A DNA stretch of 64,000 nucleotides from an uncultured Bacteroides sp. (lineage in GTDB: Bacteria > Bacteroidota > Bacteroidia > Cytophagales > Cyclobacteriaceae), in assembly GCA_902168185.1 (NCBI GenBank), contig CABHOV010000046.1, positions 248,001 to 312,000 of the forward strand. Direction: 5' to 3'. The notes beneath the pieces are model-generated. The model had not been told where the DNA came from and made no database searches. It worked only from the letters and a program-made list of their open reading frames with translations. The position numbers were made by a program, and so were the translations under genes. Below, in pieces: positions 7,389-14,555 of the stretch (its first letter is position 1; each line of letters starts with the position of its first letter).

Positions 7389-10300
7389 TTAAGCTATAGC
7401 GGCTTGTTCTTTATTAATTTCAGATGCAGGGCTTTCACCGTCTTTCGCTTTGTGTACGTGTGCCCTTGAGAAGTACGAGTATACCGATGGAATAACATAG
7501 AGTGTCAGTACACCGGCAAAGATCAACCCTCCTACTACGGCAATTCCCAATGAAGTACGACTGCCTGAAGAGGTTCCCAACGACAGGGCTATTGGCAACG
7601 TACCAAAGATCATGGCGAGTGTGGTCATGAGGATTGGACGGAAGCGTGATGACGCCGCTGCGAGTACAGCATCACTTACCGACATACCTTCTTCTTTTCT
7701 CTGGTTGGCAAATTCTACGATGAGGATACCGTTTTTGGTTATCAGACCGATCAACATAATAATTCCGATCTCACTGAATACGTTTATCGATTGACCCGTT
7801 AGCCACAAGCTGAGCAATGCACCGGTAAGCGCCATTGGCACGGTAAGGAGAATGATGAATGGATCGATCAGACTTTCAAACTGTGCGGCCAACACCAGGT
7901 ATATCAAGAGAATGGCGAAGATGAACGCAAACACCAGACTTGAACTACTCTCAGCATAATCGCGGCTTTGTCCTGCAAGTGCAGTACTGAATCCTGCCGG
8001 TAAAATGCCTTTGGTGATACCGTCCATTTCCTTAATCGCTTCTCCCAGACTTACTCCCGGTGCCGGTGTTGCAGAAATCGTTACGCTATAGGCTTGGTTA
8101 TACCTATATATAGCGGGCGGACTCACACTTTCATTCATGGTCACCAGGTTATCAAGCGATACCATTTCTCCGTTCTGTGCTTTCAGGAACAATGAATTAA
8201 GGTCAGCCGGTGCAGAGCGTTCTTTTCTGTCCAATTGCCCGATCACTTCATACTGTCGGTCATTGTATATAAAATATCCGTAGCGTCTTCCGCTCAGTGC
8301 GAGTTGCAACGTGCGGCCTATCTCTTGTGTCGAAATTCCTACTTGCGCAGCGCGTTGTCTGTCGATTGATATACCAATCTCCGGACGGTTGATTTTAAAA
8401 TCAGGGTCCTGAAAACTGAGCTTTTTACTTTGATATACTTGTCCCATCAGCTTCGGCATTACATCAATGAGACTTGGCAGATCAGGTGCCTGTATTACAT
8501 ATTGCAACGGCTGTGAGCTTGAGAATCCGCCAATGGTAGGAATCTGGATCGGTATAAGAATTACATTTCTGAATCGTCCGGAAGCTGCCACCAGCTTTTC
8601 ATATACCTGTTGCTGCGAGAGACCACTGGCACGGTCTGCCGGATCTTTCAGGAACACCCATTGGAAGCCACCGTTCACAGGTTGCACCAACGTTCCTATA
8701 GATGCAGCTATACCCGCATACGTACGATTACCATTCAAATCCGGCACAGAGTCAGAAACGAAGTTGTTTATCTCCTTCATGGTTTGCTCCATACTTTCAT
8801 AGGATGTTCCTTCCGGTGCAATCACTGCGAGTCCAATCATCGAGCGATCTTCTAATGGTGCAAGCTCAGAAGGAAGTTTCGGTAACAGATACCACGCTAT
8901 ACCAAATGACAATAGCAAGAGTACAAATCCTAACCAGCGGAATTTAAAAAATAAGTGAAGTGATTTTTCGTAGCCGCGATTCAAAGCTTCGAACCAAGGC
9001 TCTGTCTTTCTATATAACCATCCTTGTGACGCACTCGCTTTCAGCAAATATGCACTCATCATCGGTGATAACGTCAGGGCAACAAAGGCCGATATCAATA
9101 CGGAACCAGCTACTACAATCGCGAACTCTTTGAACAGCCTTCCGGTAATTCCTCCCAGGAAGAGTATAGGAAGGAAAACAGCCGCCAGTGTTACCGTTGT
9201 TGAAATTACCGCGAAGTATATTTCATCGGCTCCTTTTCGTGCCGCTTCGATCGGGCGCATGCCCTTCTCAATCTTACTATATATATTTTCAAGCACTACA
9301 ATCGCATCATCCACCACGAGTCCAATCGCGAGTACCAGACCTAACAGTGTGAGCACGTTAATCGAAAAATCTGCTATATACATGATGAAGAATGCAGAGA
9401 TGATCGATACCGGTATAGCAACCAGCGGAATGATTGTACTTCTCCAGTCACGAAGGAATATAAAAATGATAAGTGCCACCAGGACGAACGCGAGGATCAA
9501 CGTCTCTTCCACTTCGTGAAGCGAGTTCCGTACCGGTACAGTAAAATCTTTACCTAGAGAAATGATATAGTCTTTCGGTGCATTCTTTACAATTTCATCG
9601 AAGCGGCTCTTGAACTCGTCTACAATGGCGAGTGAGTTCGCACCACGCTGAGGCTGTACGCCCGTACCTACACCATAGCGCGCTGTCGGTCCTTCTCCTA
9701 CAATCATCGCGGTACGTTCATTCTGAGACGACATGATCGCTGTACCTATATCTTTGAAGCGTACAATCGCGCCTTCTTTCTGAAGAATGATCATGTTGTT
9801 AAAATCATCTTCGCTTACAAGTCTTCCTTGTGTACGGAGCGTCACTTCGGTGTTTTCACCTTCAATACGACCACTTGGTAAATCTACGTTCTCACGTTGT
9901 AATGCTGCCTGTACGTCAGCAGGTGTTAAATTATAGGATGCAAGTTTCAAGGGGTCCATGCGCAAACGCATCGCCCGCTTACGTCCGGCATATGAATCTA
10001 CGAGTCGTACTCCGGGTATAGATTGTAAACGTTCTTTTATATTGATATTAACAAAATCAGTTACATCTTCCAGGCTGCGAGTATCGCTTTGTACCGTGAG
10101 GAAAACAAGGAACTCTGCAGGTCCTGATTTTTCTACAATGGTAGGCTCTATATCTGCAGGCAATTGCTGACGTGACTTCGAAACTTTATCGCGCACATCG
10201 TTGGCAGCGGCTTCGAGGTCGGCATCCAAATTAAATTCAACGGTAATGATACTTACCTGTTCCCGTGATACCGAAGACAACGCGCGTATACCGTTTGCTT

Positions 10301-10520
10301 CTGCTATAGCCTCTTCCAGAGGTTTTGTTACCTGTGACGCAATGATGTCTGCACTGGCGCCTGGGTATACCGTTGTAACCATAACGATCGGTGAATCCGT
10401 TACCGGATATTCGCGTGTGCCCAGAAATGTATAGCCTACTATACCAAACAAAATTAACAGCACCGACATAACTCCCGCCAAAACCGGGCGGGATATACTT
10501 ATTTGTGAAATTGCACTCAT
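7389..10520 (-). CDS. RND efflux pump inner-membrane transporter (AcrB/HAE1-like)
   Basis: At 1043 residues it has the usual RND length: twelve membrane helices in two repeats with two large periplasmic loops. The N-terminal helix (SISRPVLAGVMSVLLILFGI) and the TM4 proton-relay aspartates (GLVLAIGLVVDDAIVVLENI) identify a proton-driven HAE1-type transporter, rather than an HME metal exporter. Likely substrates are drugs, dyes, lipids or detergents. It lies between its adaptor and its TolC partner in a four-gene operon that begins with an ArsR-type regulator. Confidence 0.94.
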   Translation of the reverse strand: MSAISQISISRPVLAGVMSVLLILFGIVGYTFLGTREYPVTDSPIVMVTTVYPGASADIIASQVTKPLEEAIAEANGIRALSSVSREQVSIITVEFNLDADLEAAANDVRDKVSKSRQQLPADIEPTIVEKSGPAEFLVFLTVQSDTRSLEDVTDFVNINIKERLQSIPGVRLVDSYAGRKRAMRLRMDPLKLASYNLTPADVQAALQRENVDLPSGRIEGENTEVTLRTQGRLVSEDDFNNMIILQKEGAIVRFKDIGTAIMSSQNERTAMIVGEGPTARYGVGTGVQPQRGANSLAIVDEFKSRFDEIVKNAPKDYIISLGKDFTVPVRNSLHEVEETLILAFVLVALIIFIFLRDWRSTIIPLVAIPVSIISAFFIMYIADFSINVLTLLGLVLAIGLVVDDAIVVLENIYSKIEKGMRPIEAARKGADEIYFAVISTTVTLAAVFLPILFLGGITGRLFKEFAIVVAGSVLISAFVALTLSPMMSAYLLKASASQGWLYRKTEPWFEALNRGYEKSLHLFFKFRWLGFVLLLLSFGIAWYLLPKLPSELAPLEDRSMIGLAVIAPEGTSYESMEQTMKEINNFVSDSVPDLNGNRTYAGIAASIGTLVQPVNGGFQWVFLKDPADRASGLSQQQVYEKLVAASGRFRNVILIPIQIPTIGGFSSSQPLQYVIQAPDLPSLIDVMPKLMGQVYQSKKLSFQDPDFKINRPEIGISIDRQRAAQVGISTQEIGRTLQLALSGRRYGYFIYNDRQYEVIGQLDRKERSAPADLNSLFLKAQNGEMVSLDNLVTMNESVSPPAIYRYNQAYSVTISATPAPGVSLGEAIKEMDGITKGILPAGFSTALAGQSRDYAESSSSLVFAFIFAILLIYLVLAAQFESLIDPFIILLTVPMALTGALLSLWLTGQSINVFSEIGIIMLIGLITKNGILIVEFANQRKEEGMSVSDAVLAAASSRFRPILMTTLAMIFGTLPIALSLGTSSGSRTSLGIAVVGGLIFAGVLTLYVIPSVYSYFSRAHVHKAKDGESPASEINKEQAAIA

Positions 10521-10572
10521 GAAATATTGAATTGAATAATCATTAGAAGAATAATGGGTTGTTGGGGAAAGA

Positions 10573-11655
10573 TTATTTCACAGATACAAGTTGCACGGGA
10601 GCACCAGGGCCCAGACGGAGCAGGTTGCTGACGATGACCGTATCACCTCGACTTAATCCTTTTGTTATTTCAACAGAACCTGTACTGCGTTGACCAATTA
10701 CTACGGGTATTGCTTCAGCTTTATTTTTGCGTGATACAAATACGGAGTAACCGTTAGATGATGGTATCAATGCCTGTGATGCCACGGTAAGGGCACTGGA
10801 CGAAGTGTTCAGTGATAAAGTAAGTCTCACACTTTGGCCGGGTAATAATTTACCTTCCGGGTTTGATGTAGCGCCTCTCACCAACAATGTACGTGTGTCG
10901 TTGCTAAGGCTTGCACCGCGTGCTACAACTTTTGTTTTATACTGTTTTGAATCAGAGATGACTGTAAACGTTTGCTCGCTGCCTGTCTGGATGATGTTGG
11001 TATATTTTTCAGGAACAGAGAACTCTACTTTTACAACACTGTTGTCTTCGATGTTTGTTAATATAGTGTTCACTGAAACAATTGCTCCGGGATATGTATT
11101 GATCATACCGATCTGTCCGTCAAACGGTGCTACGATCCTGGTCTTGTCAATCATCACCTGGACTTCAAGGATCTGCGCCTGTAATACTTTCAGATTTGTA
11201 GAAGCCTCATCATAATCCTGTTGTGCTATAGCTTCTTTTTCGATCAGATCTTTCAAGCGAACTTCATTGAGCTTGGCTAATTTTTCCTGTTGACGAAAGC
11301 GTTCAAGCTGTGCCTGTAAATCTGCATCATCAAGTTGAAACAAGAGTGTGCCGCGCTTTACTTTACTTCCTTCCTTTACATTTACGCGCACAACTTTACG
11401 AGTAAGTTCACTGGCTATATCTACTTGTTGATTGGCTACAATCGTTCCTGTTACTTCAAGTTCGTCGCGAACTATACCTGGCTGTACAATAACAGCATCT
11501 ACCGGAACTCCACTCGGCACTACTGCCGCTGTTTTTGTTTCACCTTTCAAGTCGTCTGCTTTGGAAGTACAAGCAGCTATAAATCCAGCCAGGAGAGTAT
11601 ATCCGGCTATCGAGAGAACAAGGGTACGTAACCGCTGTTTGTTTGAATCATTCAT
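10573..11655 (-). CDS. RND periplasmic adaptor lipoprotein (MFP)
   Basis: The ATG at 11655 was chosen because it gives a clean lipoprotein signal (LSIAGYTLLAGFIAAC); the open frame to 11733 only adds a polar tail. Lipoylated-domain halves surround an alpha hairpin (VNVKEGSKVKRGTLLFQLDDADLQ and IVAPFDGQIGMINTYPG), followed by beta-barrel and membrane-proximal domains. It should link the RND pump to TolC. A 141-base gap separates it from the arsR-like gene and contains a TAATCGATTA box, so the adaptor may also have its own regulated promoter. Confidence 0.92.
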   Translation of the reverse strand: MNDSNKQRLRTLVLSIAGYTLLAGFIAACTSKADDLKGETKTAAVVPSGVPVDAVIVQPGIVRDELEVTGTIVANQQVDIASELTRKVVRVNVKEGSKVKRGTLLFQLDDADLQAQLERFRQQEKLAKLNEVRLKDLIEKEAIAQQDYDEASTNLKVLQAQILEVQVMIDKTRIVAPFDGQIGMINTYPGAIVSVNTILTNIEDNSVVKVEFSVPEKYTNIIQTGSEQTFTVISDSKQYKTKVVARGASLSNDTRTLLVRGATSNPEGKLLPGQSVRLTLSLNTSSSALTVASQALIPSSNGYSVFVSRKNKAEAIPVVIGQRSTGSVEITKGLSRGDTVIVSNLLRLGPGAPVQLVSVK

Positions 11656-11767
11656 ACGTTTGGGGTTTACATTTATTGATTTATTTAAAAGTTTCGATAC
11701 GTTTTTGGATAAGGGGTGCGAAGTAAAACTCATATTTATTCAGAAGCTAGTATTTATTGATATATTT

Positions 11768-11781
11768 AAATTAATCGATTA
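11768..11781. promoter_or_regulatory. Candidate ArsR-type operator, downstream copy
   Basis: AAATTAATCGATTA contains the 10-bp palindrome TAATCGATTA (11772-11781). The AAATTAATCGAT part is repeated exactly at 12116-12127 upstream of the arsR-like gene. Its place between regulator and adaptor suggests control of the efflux genes. Confidence 0.5.
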
Positions 11782-11796
11782 TTGAAAAGAAAAAAA

Positions 11797-12105
11797 TTAG
11801 TCTTTCTTCAACGCTTCCAGGAACTGTATATACTCATCGAGCACCTTGTTGTTAAGCTTGTACTTAACATTCCTTCCCTCCTTTTCCGCAAGTATAATAT
11901 CGGTATCTGTCAATTGTTTCAAGTGATGACAGATCGATGGTTGCGCCAGATCAAGGATATCATTGATATCCACACAGTATAGACAATCCTTCGTTTTTTT
12001 GATCTCCTTCAAAATGAGTAATCGGTTAGGATCAGCCAAAGCTTTCGAGATCTTCTCTGCTTTCTTAGAGTTCATCGCTGGTGGATTTGGCGCTAAAGTA
12101 CTCAT
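11797..12105 (-). CDS. ArsR-family winged-helix transcriptional regulator
   Basis: This short protein (102 residues, or 92 from an internal Met) has the ArsR layout: KALADPNRLLILKEI helix, recognition helix LAQPSICHHLKQL, and wing LAEKEGRNVKYKL. A CLYC pair lies just before the helix-turn-helix, and the recognition helix has a Cys-His-His, so thiol, metal or redox sensing is possible but not shown. It heads the RND efflux operon and probably represses it through the TAATCGAT boxes on either side of the gene. Confidence 0.88.
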   Translation of the reverse strand: MSTLAPNPPAMNSKKAEKISKALADPNRLLILKEIKKTKDCLYCVDINDILDLAQPSICHHLKQLTDTDIILAEKEGRNVKYKLNNKVLDEYIQFLEALKKD

Positions 12106-12115
12106 TTATGTATTG

Positions 12116-12176
12116 AAATTAATCGATGTAACGAAAAAGAACGCTTTTAGTTTTCTATAGGCCTAACTACATCGAT
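12116..12176. promoter_or_regulatory. Candidate ArsR-type operator region upstream of the regulator
   Basis: AAATTAATCGAT (12116-12127) repeats the box found at 11768. Overlapping it, ATCGATGTA (12122-12130) forms a perfect 9-bp inverted repeat with TACATCGAT (12168-12176), 37 bases apart. This would suit autoregulation. The rest of the 274-base gap up to 12379 is AT-rich with no other gene visible. Confidence 0.5.
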
Positions 12177-12332
12177 CTATTCCAAAAAGTTTCTACATAG
12201 TTTAAATTTTATAAAAGAATTTTCCGCAATCGATAATTCCGAGTCTTGTTTTATACTCTTTCCTGAGTTTACTATATATTAAAGACTGTTATCACACGCA
12301 TATAAAGCGTATTTTCTTAAACCTACCGTGTG

Positions 12333-12367
12333 TAAGCATGCCAATCCAAAAATGATCAGCATGCTTA
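12333..12367. terminator. Possible hairpin terminator after the SDR gene
   Basis: TAAGCATGC (12333-12341) pairs perfectly with GCATGCTTA (12359-12367) around a 17-nt loop, just beyond the stop of the minus-strand SDR gene at 12380. There is no U-tract, so termination activity is uncertain. Confidence 0.4.
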
Positions 12368-12379
12368 TCAGATCGATAT

Positions 12380-13471
12380 TTATTTTACTGCTTCCTCTTT
12401 ATAGAAGAGATAGCCTCCATGGTGAAGAACGCCTTCGCGGAAATCACCTGATGCGGTAAATCCTGTATCATCTATATATTCAATGTGGTCACCATCTATA
12501 GTATAGCTCCCGGTGTAGGCGCTTTTCTTCGTACCACGCGCCTCGTCATATCGGCCACCTGGTAAAAGCTCCTGACGAATATGGCCGTCTTTTGTTACCC
12601 ACATACCTATATATGATTGTGCTTCCTCCTTGACGAACCCGGTTGACACCGTTACCTTTTTCCAAGTTTCAATTTCCTGCTGAAGCGTTGCCATCTTTTG
12701 TAACGCCATGGTATAGGCATCTTCACCGAGGAACAAATGCAGCGGTGGATTTTTTTCTCTTGCTATAGCAATCAATGCATCTGCAGCTTTATCAGGGTCA
12801 CCTTGCTGATTACCATTCAACGTATTCTGATGAAGGCTTTGTGACTCGCGTACATTCTTATACTCATCAATCTGATGAGCCGGAACAGCCATTGAGCCTG
12901 CAGCGAGAAAATTTGTTCTGAAATATCCGGGCTCTACTACGGTTACATCTATACCAAATGTCTTTGCTTCTTCCGCCAGTGATTCTGTTAAACCGGATAC
13001 CGCGAATTTAGTAGCACAGTATATTCCCCAGCCTGGAAACGATCCTGTAAATCCACCAATAGAAGATATATTGAATATATGACCAGAGCGCTGGCCGCGC
13101 AGGTACGGCATTGCCTTTCGGATAACATTTAATAACCCGAATACATTGATCTCAAAATTACCGCGTACTTCCTGATCACTCAGTTCTTCTATACCACCTG
13201 CTAAACCATACCCGGCATTATTCACAATTACATCCACCCTGCCAAAGCGGTTTACTGTTTGATCTATAGCATCACCGACACTAACTTCTGAGGAAAGATC
13301 TACCGCTATAGGCAGGAAGTTGCCGTTGCGTGTACCCACTGCGTTGTTCAAGTCGTCAACCTTACGCGAGGTTGCTGCTACCTGATATCCTTGTTCCAGT
13401 AATTTTTTTACGATGGAGAGTCCAAAACCTTTTGAAGCTCCCGTCACGAACCATACTTTTTTTGTTTTCAT
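12380..13471 (-). CDS. SDR-family oxidoreductase fused to a C-terminal Atu4866 domain
   Basis: Residues 1-280 are a classical short-chain dehydrogenase: TGASKGFGLSI cofactor motif, NNAGYG, catalytic Ser in NISSIGG and YCATK. Residues about 285-363 resemble the stand-alone Agrobacterium protein Atu4866 (IGMWVTKDGHIRQELLPGGR, then DDTGFTASGDF and LHHGGY), a small beta-barrel of unknown function. The fusion therefore joins an NAD(P)-dependent reductase to a putative ligand-binding barrel. It sits 82 bases downstream of an AraC regulator on the same strand but has its own -7 element. The substrate is unknown. Confidence 0.88.
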   Translation of the reverse strand: MKTKKVWFVTGASKGFGLSIVKKLLEQGYQVAATSRKVDDLNNAVGTRNGNFLPIAVDLSSEVSVGDAIDQTVNRFGRVDVIVNNAGYGLAGGIEELSDQEVRGNFEINVFGLLNVIRKAMPYLRGQRSGHIFNISSIGGFTGSFPGWGIYCATKFAVSGLTESLAEEAKTFGIDVTVVEPGYFRTNFLAAGSMAVPAHQIDEYKNVRESQSLHQNTLNGNQQGDPDKAADALIAIAREKNPPLHLFLGEDAYTMALQKMATLQQEIETWKKVTVSTGFVKEEAQSYIGMWVTKDGHIRQELLPGGRYDEARGTKKSAYTGSYTIDGDHIEYIDDTGFTASGDFREGVLHHGGYLFYKEEAVK

Positions 13472-13493
13472 ATTTTATTCCTTTTGACAGGAA

Positions 13494-13501
13494 CAAAATT
13501 A
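13494..13501 (-). promoter_or_regulatory. Candidate -7 promoter element for the SDR-Atu4866 gene
   Basis: The minus strand reads TAATTTTG, an exact TAnnTTTG match, 22 bases before the ATG at 13471. It implies that the SDR can be transcribed separately from the araC-like gene. Confidence 0.5.
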
Positions 13502-13553
13502 GACTACTGCAGCAGGCTGACGATTACTCCTTTCAAACCAATGCTTGCAAAAT

Positions 13554-14456
13554 TCAAACAATTCTGAAAGAGGAAGGCGTAACGCTTGTTTGCTTTTTGA
13601 AAAAGTTATTGAAATGAGAAGGTTCTTCGAACCCAAGGCTATAGCTGATCTCTGAAATATTCCAGTTGGTATGTTTCAATAACGCTTTCGCTTCAGCGGC
13701 AAGGCGTTCTGAAATGTGGTCGGTTGTTGTTTTACCAGTGGTTACCCGGATGGCACGGTTCAGGTGATTAACATGTACTGCCAGTTGCTCTGCGAAGTCT
13801 TTTGCTGAACGCATTGAAAATCGTTGTGCCGGTGATTCAATCGGAAACTGACGCTCAAGCAACTCCGTAAATATAGCCGTGATCCGGGAGTTCGCATCCG
13901 TATGCTGGTATAGCGTTTCAGTAGGCTGCATCTTTAATGCATAGTGAATCATCTCGGTTACATAGTTCCGAAGGAGGTCGTATTTATATACATATTCGGA
14001 ATCAATCTCTTCCAGCATCTTCGTAAAGATCTGGCTCACATGTTTATCCTGACTCTTATTTAATATATAGGACGGTTTACTGCCCATCGTAAACATCGGC
14101 AGCTCGTTTATATTACCGCGCAGTCTTTCTGTAAAAAATGCCTCTTTGAAAATGCAGAAGAAACCGGTTTTATCATCCGAGAGAGACTCCCAAGCATAGG
14201 GAACATGCGGATTAAAAAACATAAGCGTTGTACCGGCTATCTCTACACTCTTATCTGCATAGTGATAAACGTTCCGGCCGCGAATTAAGCTTATCTTATA
14301 AAAGTCTCTGCGACTATATTGCACCGGTATAGCATTGGGTCCTACGCAGTCTTCCAGGCGGAATACATTGAAGTGACCTATATCCTGCTGCAGGTTGTCA
14401 GGCAGCCAGTTGAATTTCTTTTTATAAAAATCTTCGAGCGTTTCTATGTTTGACAT
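13554..14456 (-). CDS. AraC-family transcriptional regulator
   Basis: The 300-residue protein has an N-terminal cupin-like sensor half and a C-terminal double helix-turn-helix (about 200-300) with the AraC pattern AEAKALLKHTNWNISEISYSL then FEEPSHFNNFFKKQT. The C-terminal half is typical and should bind DNA; the effector is unknown. It probably controls the SDR-Atu4866 gene that follows, and it is divergent from the GH106 gene with only 99 bases between starts, so it could also influence that gene. A -7 element lies four bases before the ATG, suggesting a leaderless transcript. Confidence 0.9.
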   Translation of the reverse strand: MSNIETLEDFYKKKFNWLPDNLQQDIGHFNVFRLEDCVGPNAIPVQYSRRDFYKISLIRGRNVYHYADKSVEIAGTTLMFFNPHVPYAWESLSDDKTGFFCIFKEAFFTERLRGNINELPMFTMGSKPSYILNKSQDKHVSQIFTKMLEEIDSEYVYKYDLLRNYVTEMIHYALKMQPTETLYQHTDANSRITAIFTELLERQFPIESPAQRFSMRSAKDFAEQLAVHVNHLNRAIRVTTGKTTTDHISERLAAEAKALLKHTNWNISEISYSLGFEEPSHFNNFFKKQTSVTPSSFRIV

Positions 14457-14460
14457 GAGG

Positions 14461-14468
14461 CAAAATTA
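14461..14468 (-). promoter_or_regulatory. Candidate -7 element directly before the araC-like start
   Basis: The minus strand reads TAATTTTG-CCTC-ATG. A four-base gap between the TAnnTTTG element and the start codon places the expected transcript start at or next to the ATG, so the mRNA would be leaderless. A weaker element (CATATTTG, 14476-14483) 19 bases further up is an alternative. Confidence 0.45.
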
Positions 14469-14555
14469 CAAAATTCAAATATGATTCGATAACTTTAAAT
14501 TTTAAGCTTCAAGTCCTGAGCTTTAACCATGAGTTTTTTTATTGAATATTAAGAT

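Noticed and set aside
9130-9519. A 129-residue plus-strand open frame inside the first RND gene
   Set aside because: It is antisense to an intact, well-recognised transporter, is Ser/Thr/Ile-rich as expected of a shadow frame, and has no family or promoter support.
11655-11733. N-terminal extension of the first RND adaptor
   Set aside because: The extra 26 residues are polar and would place the lipoprotein signal in the middle of the protein; the ATG at 11655 gives a normal signal with lipobox.
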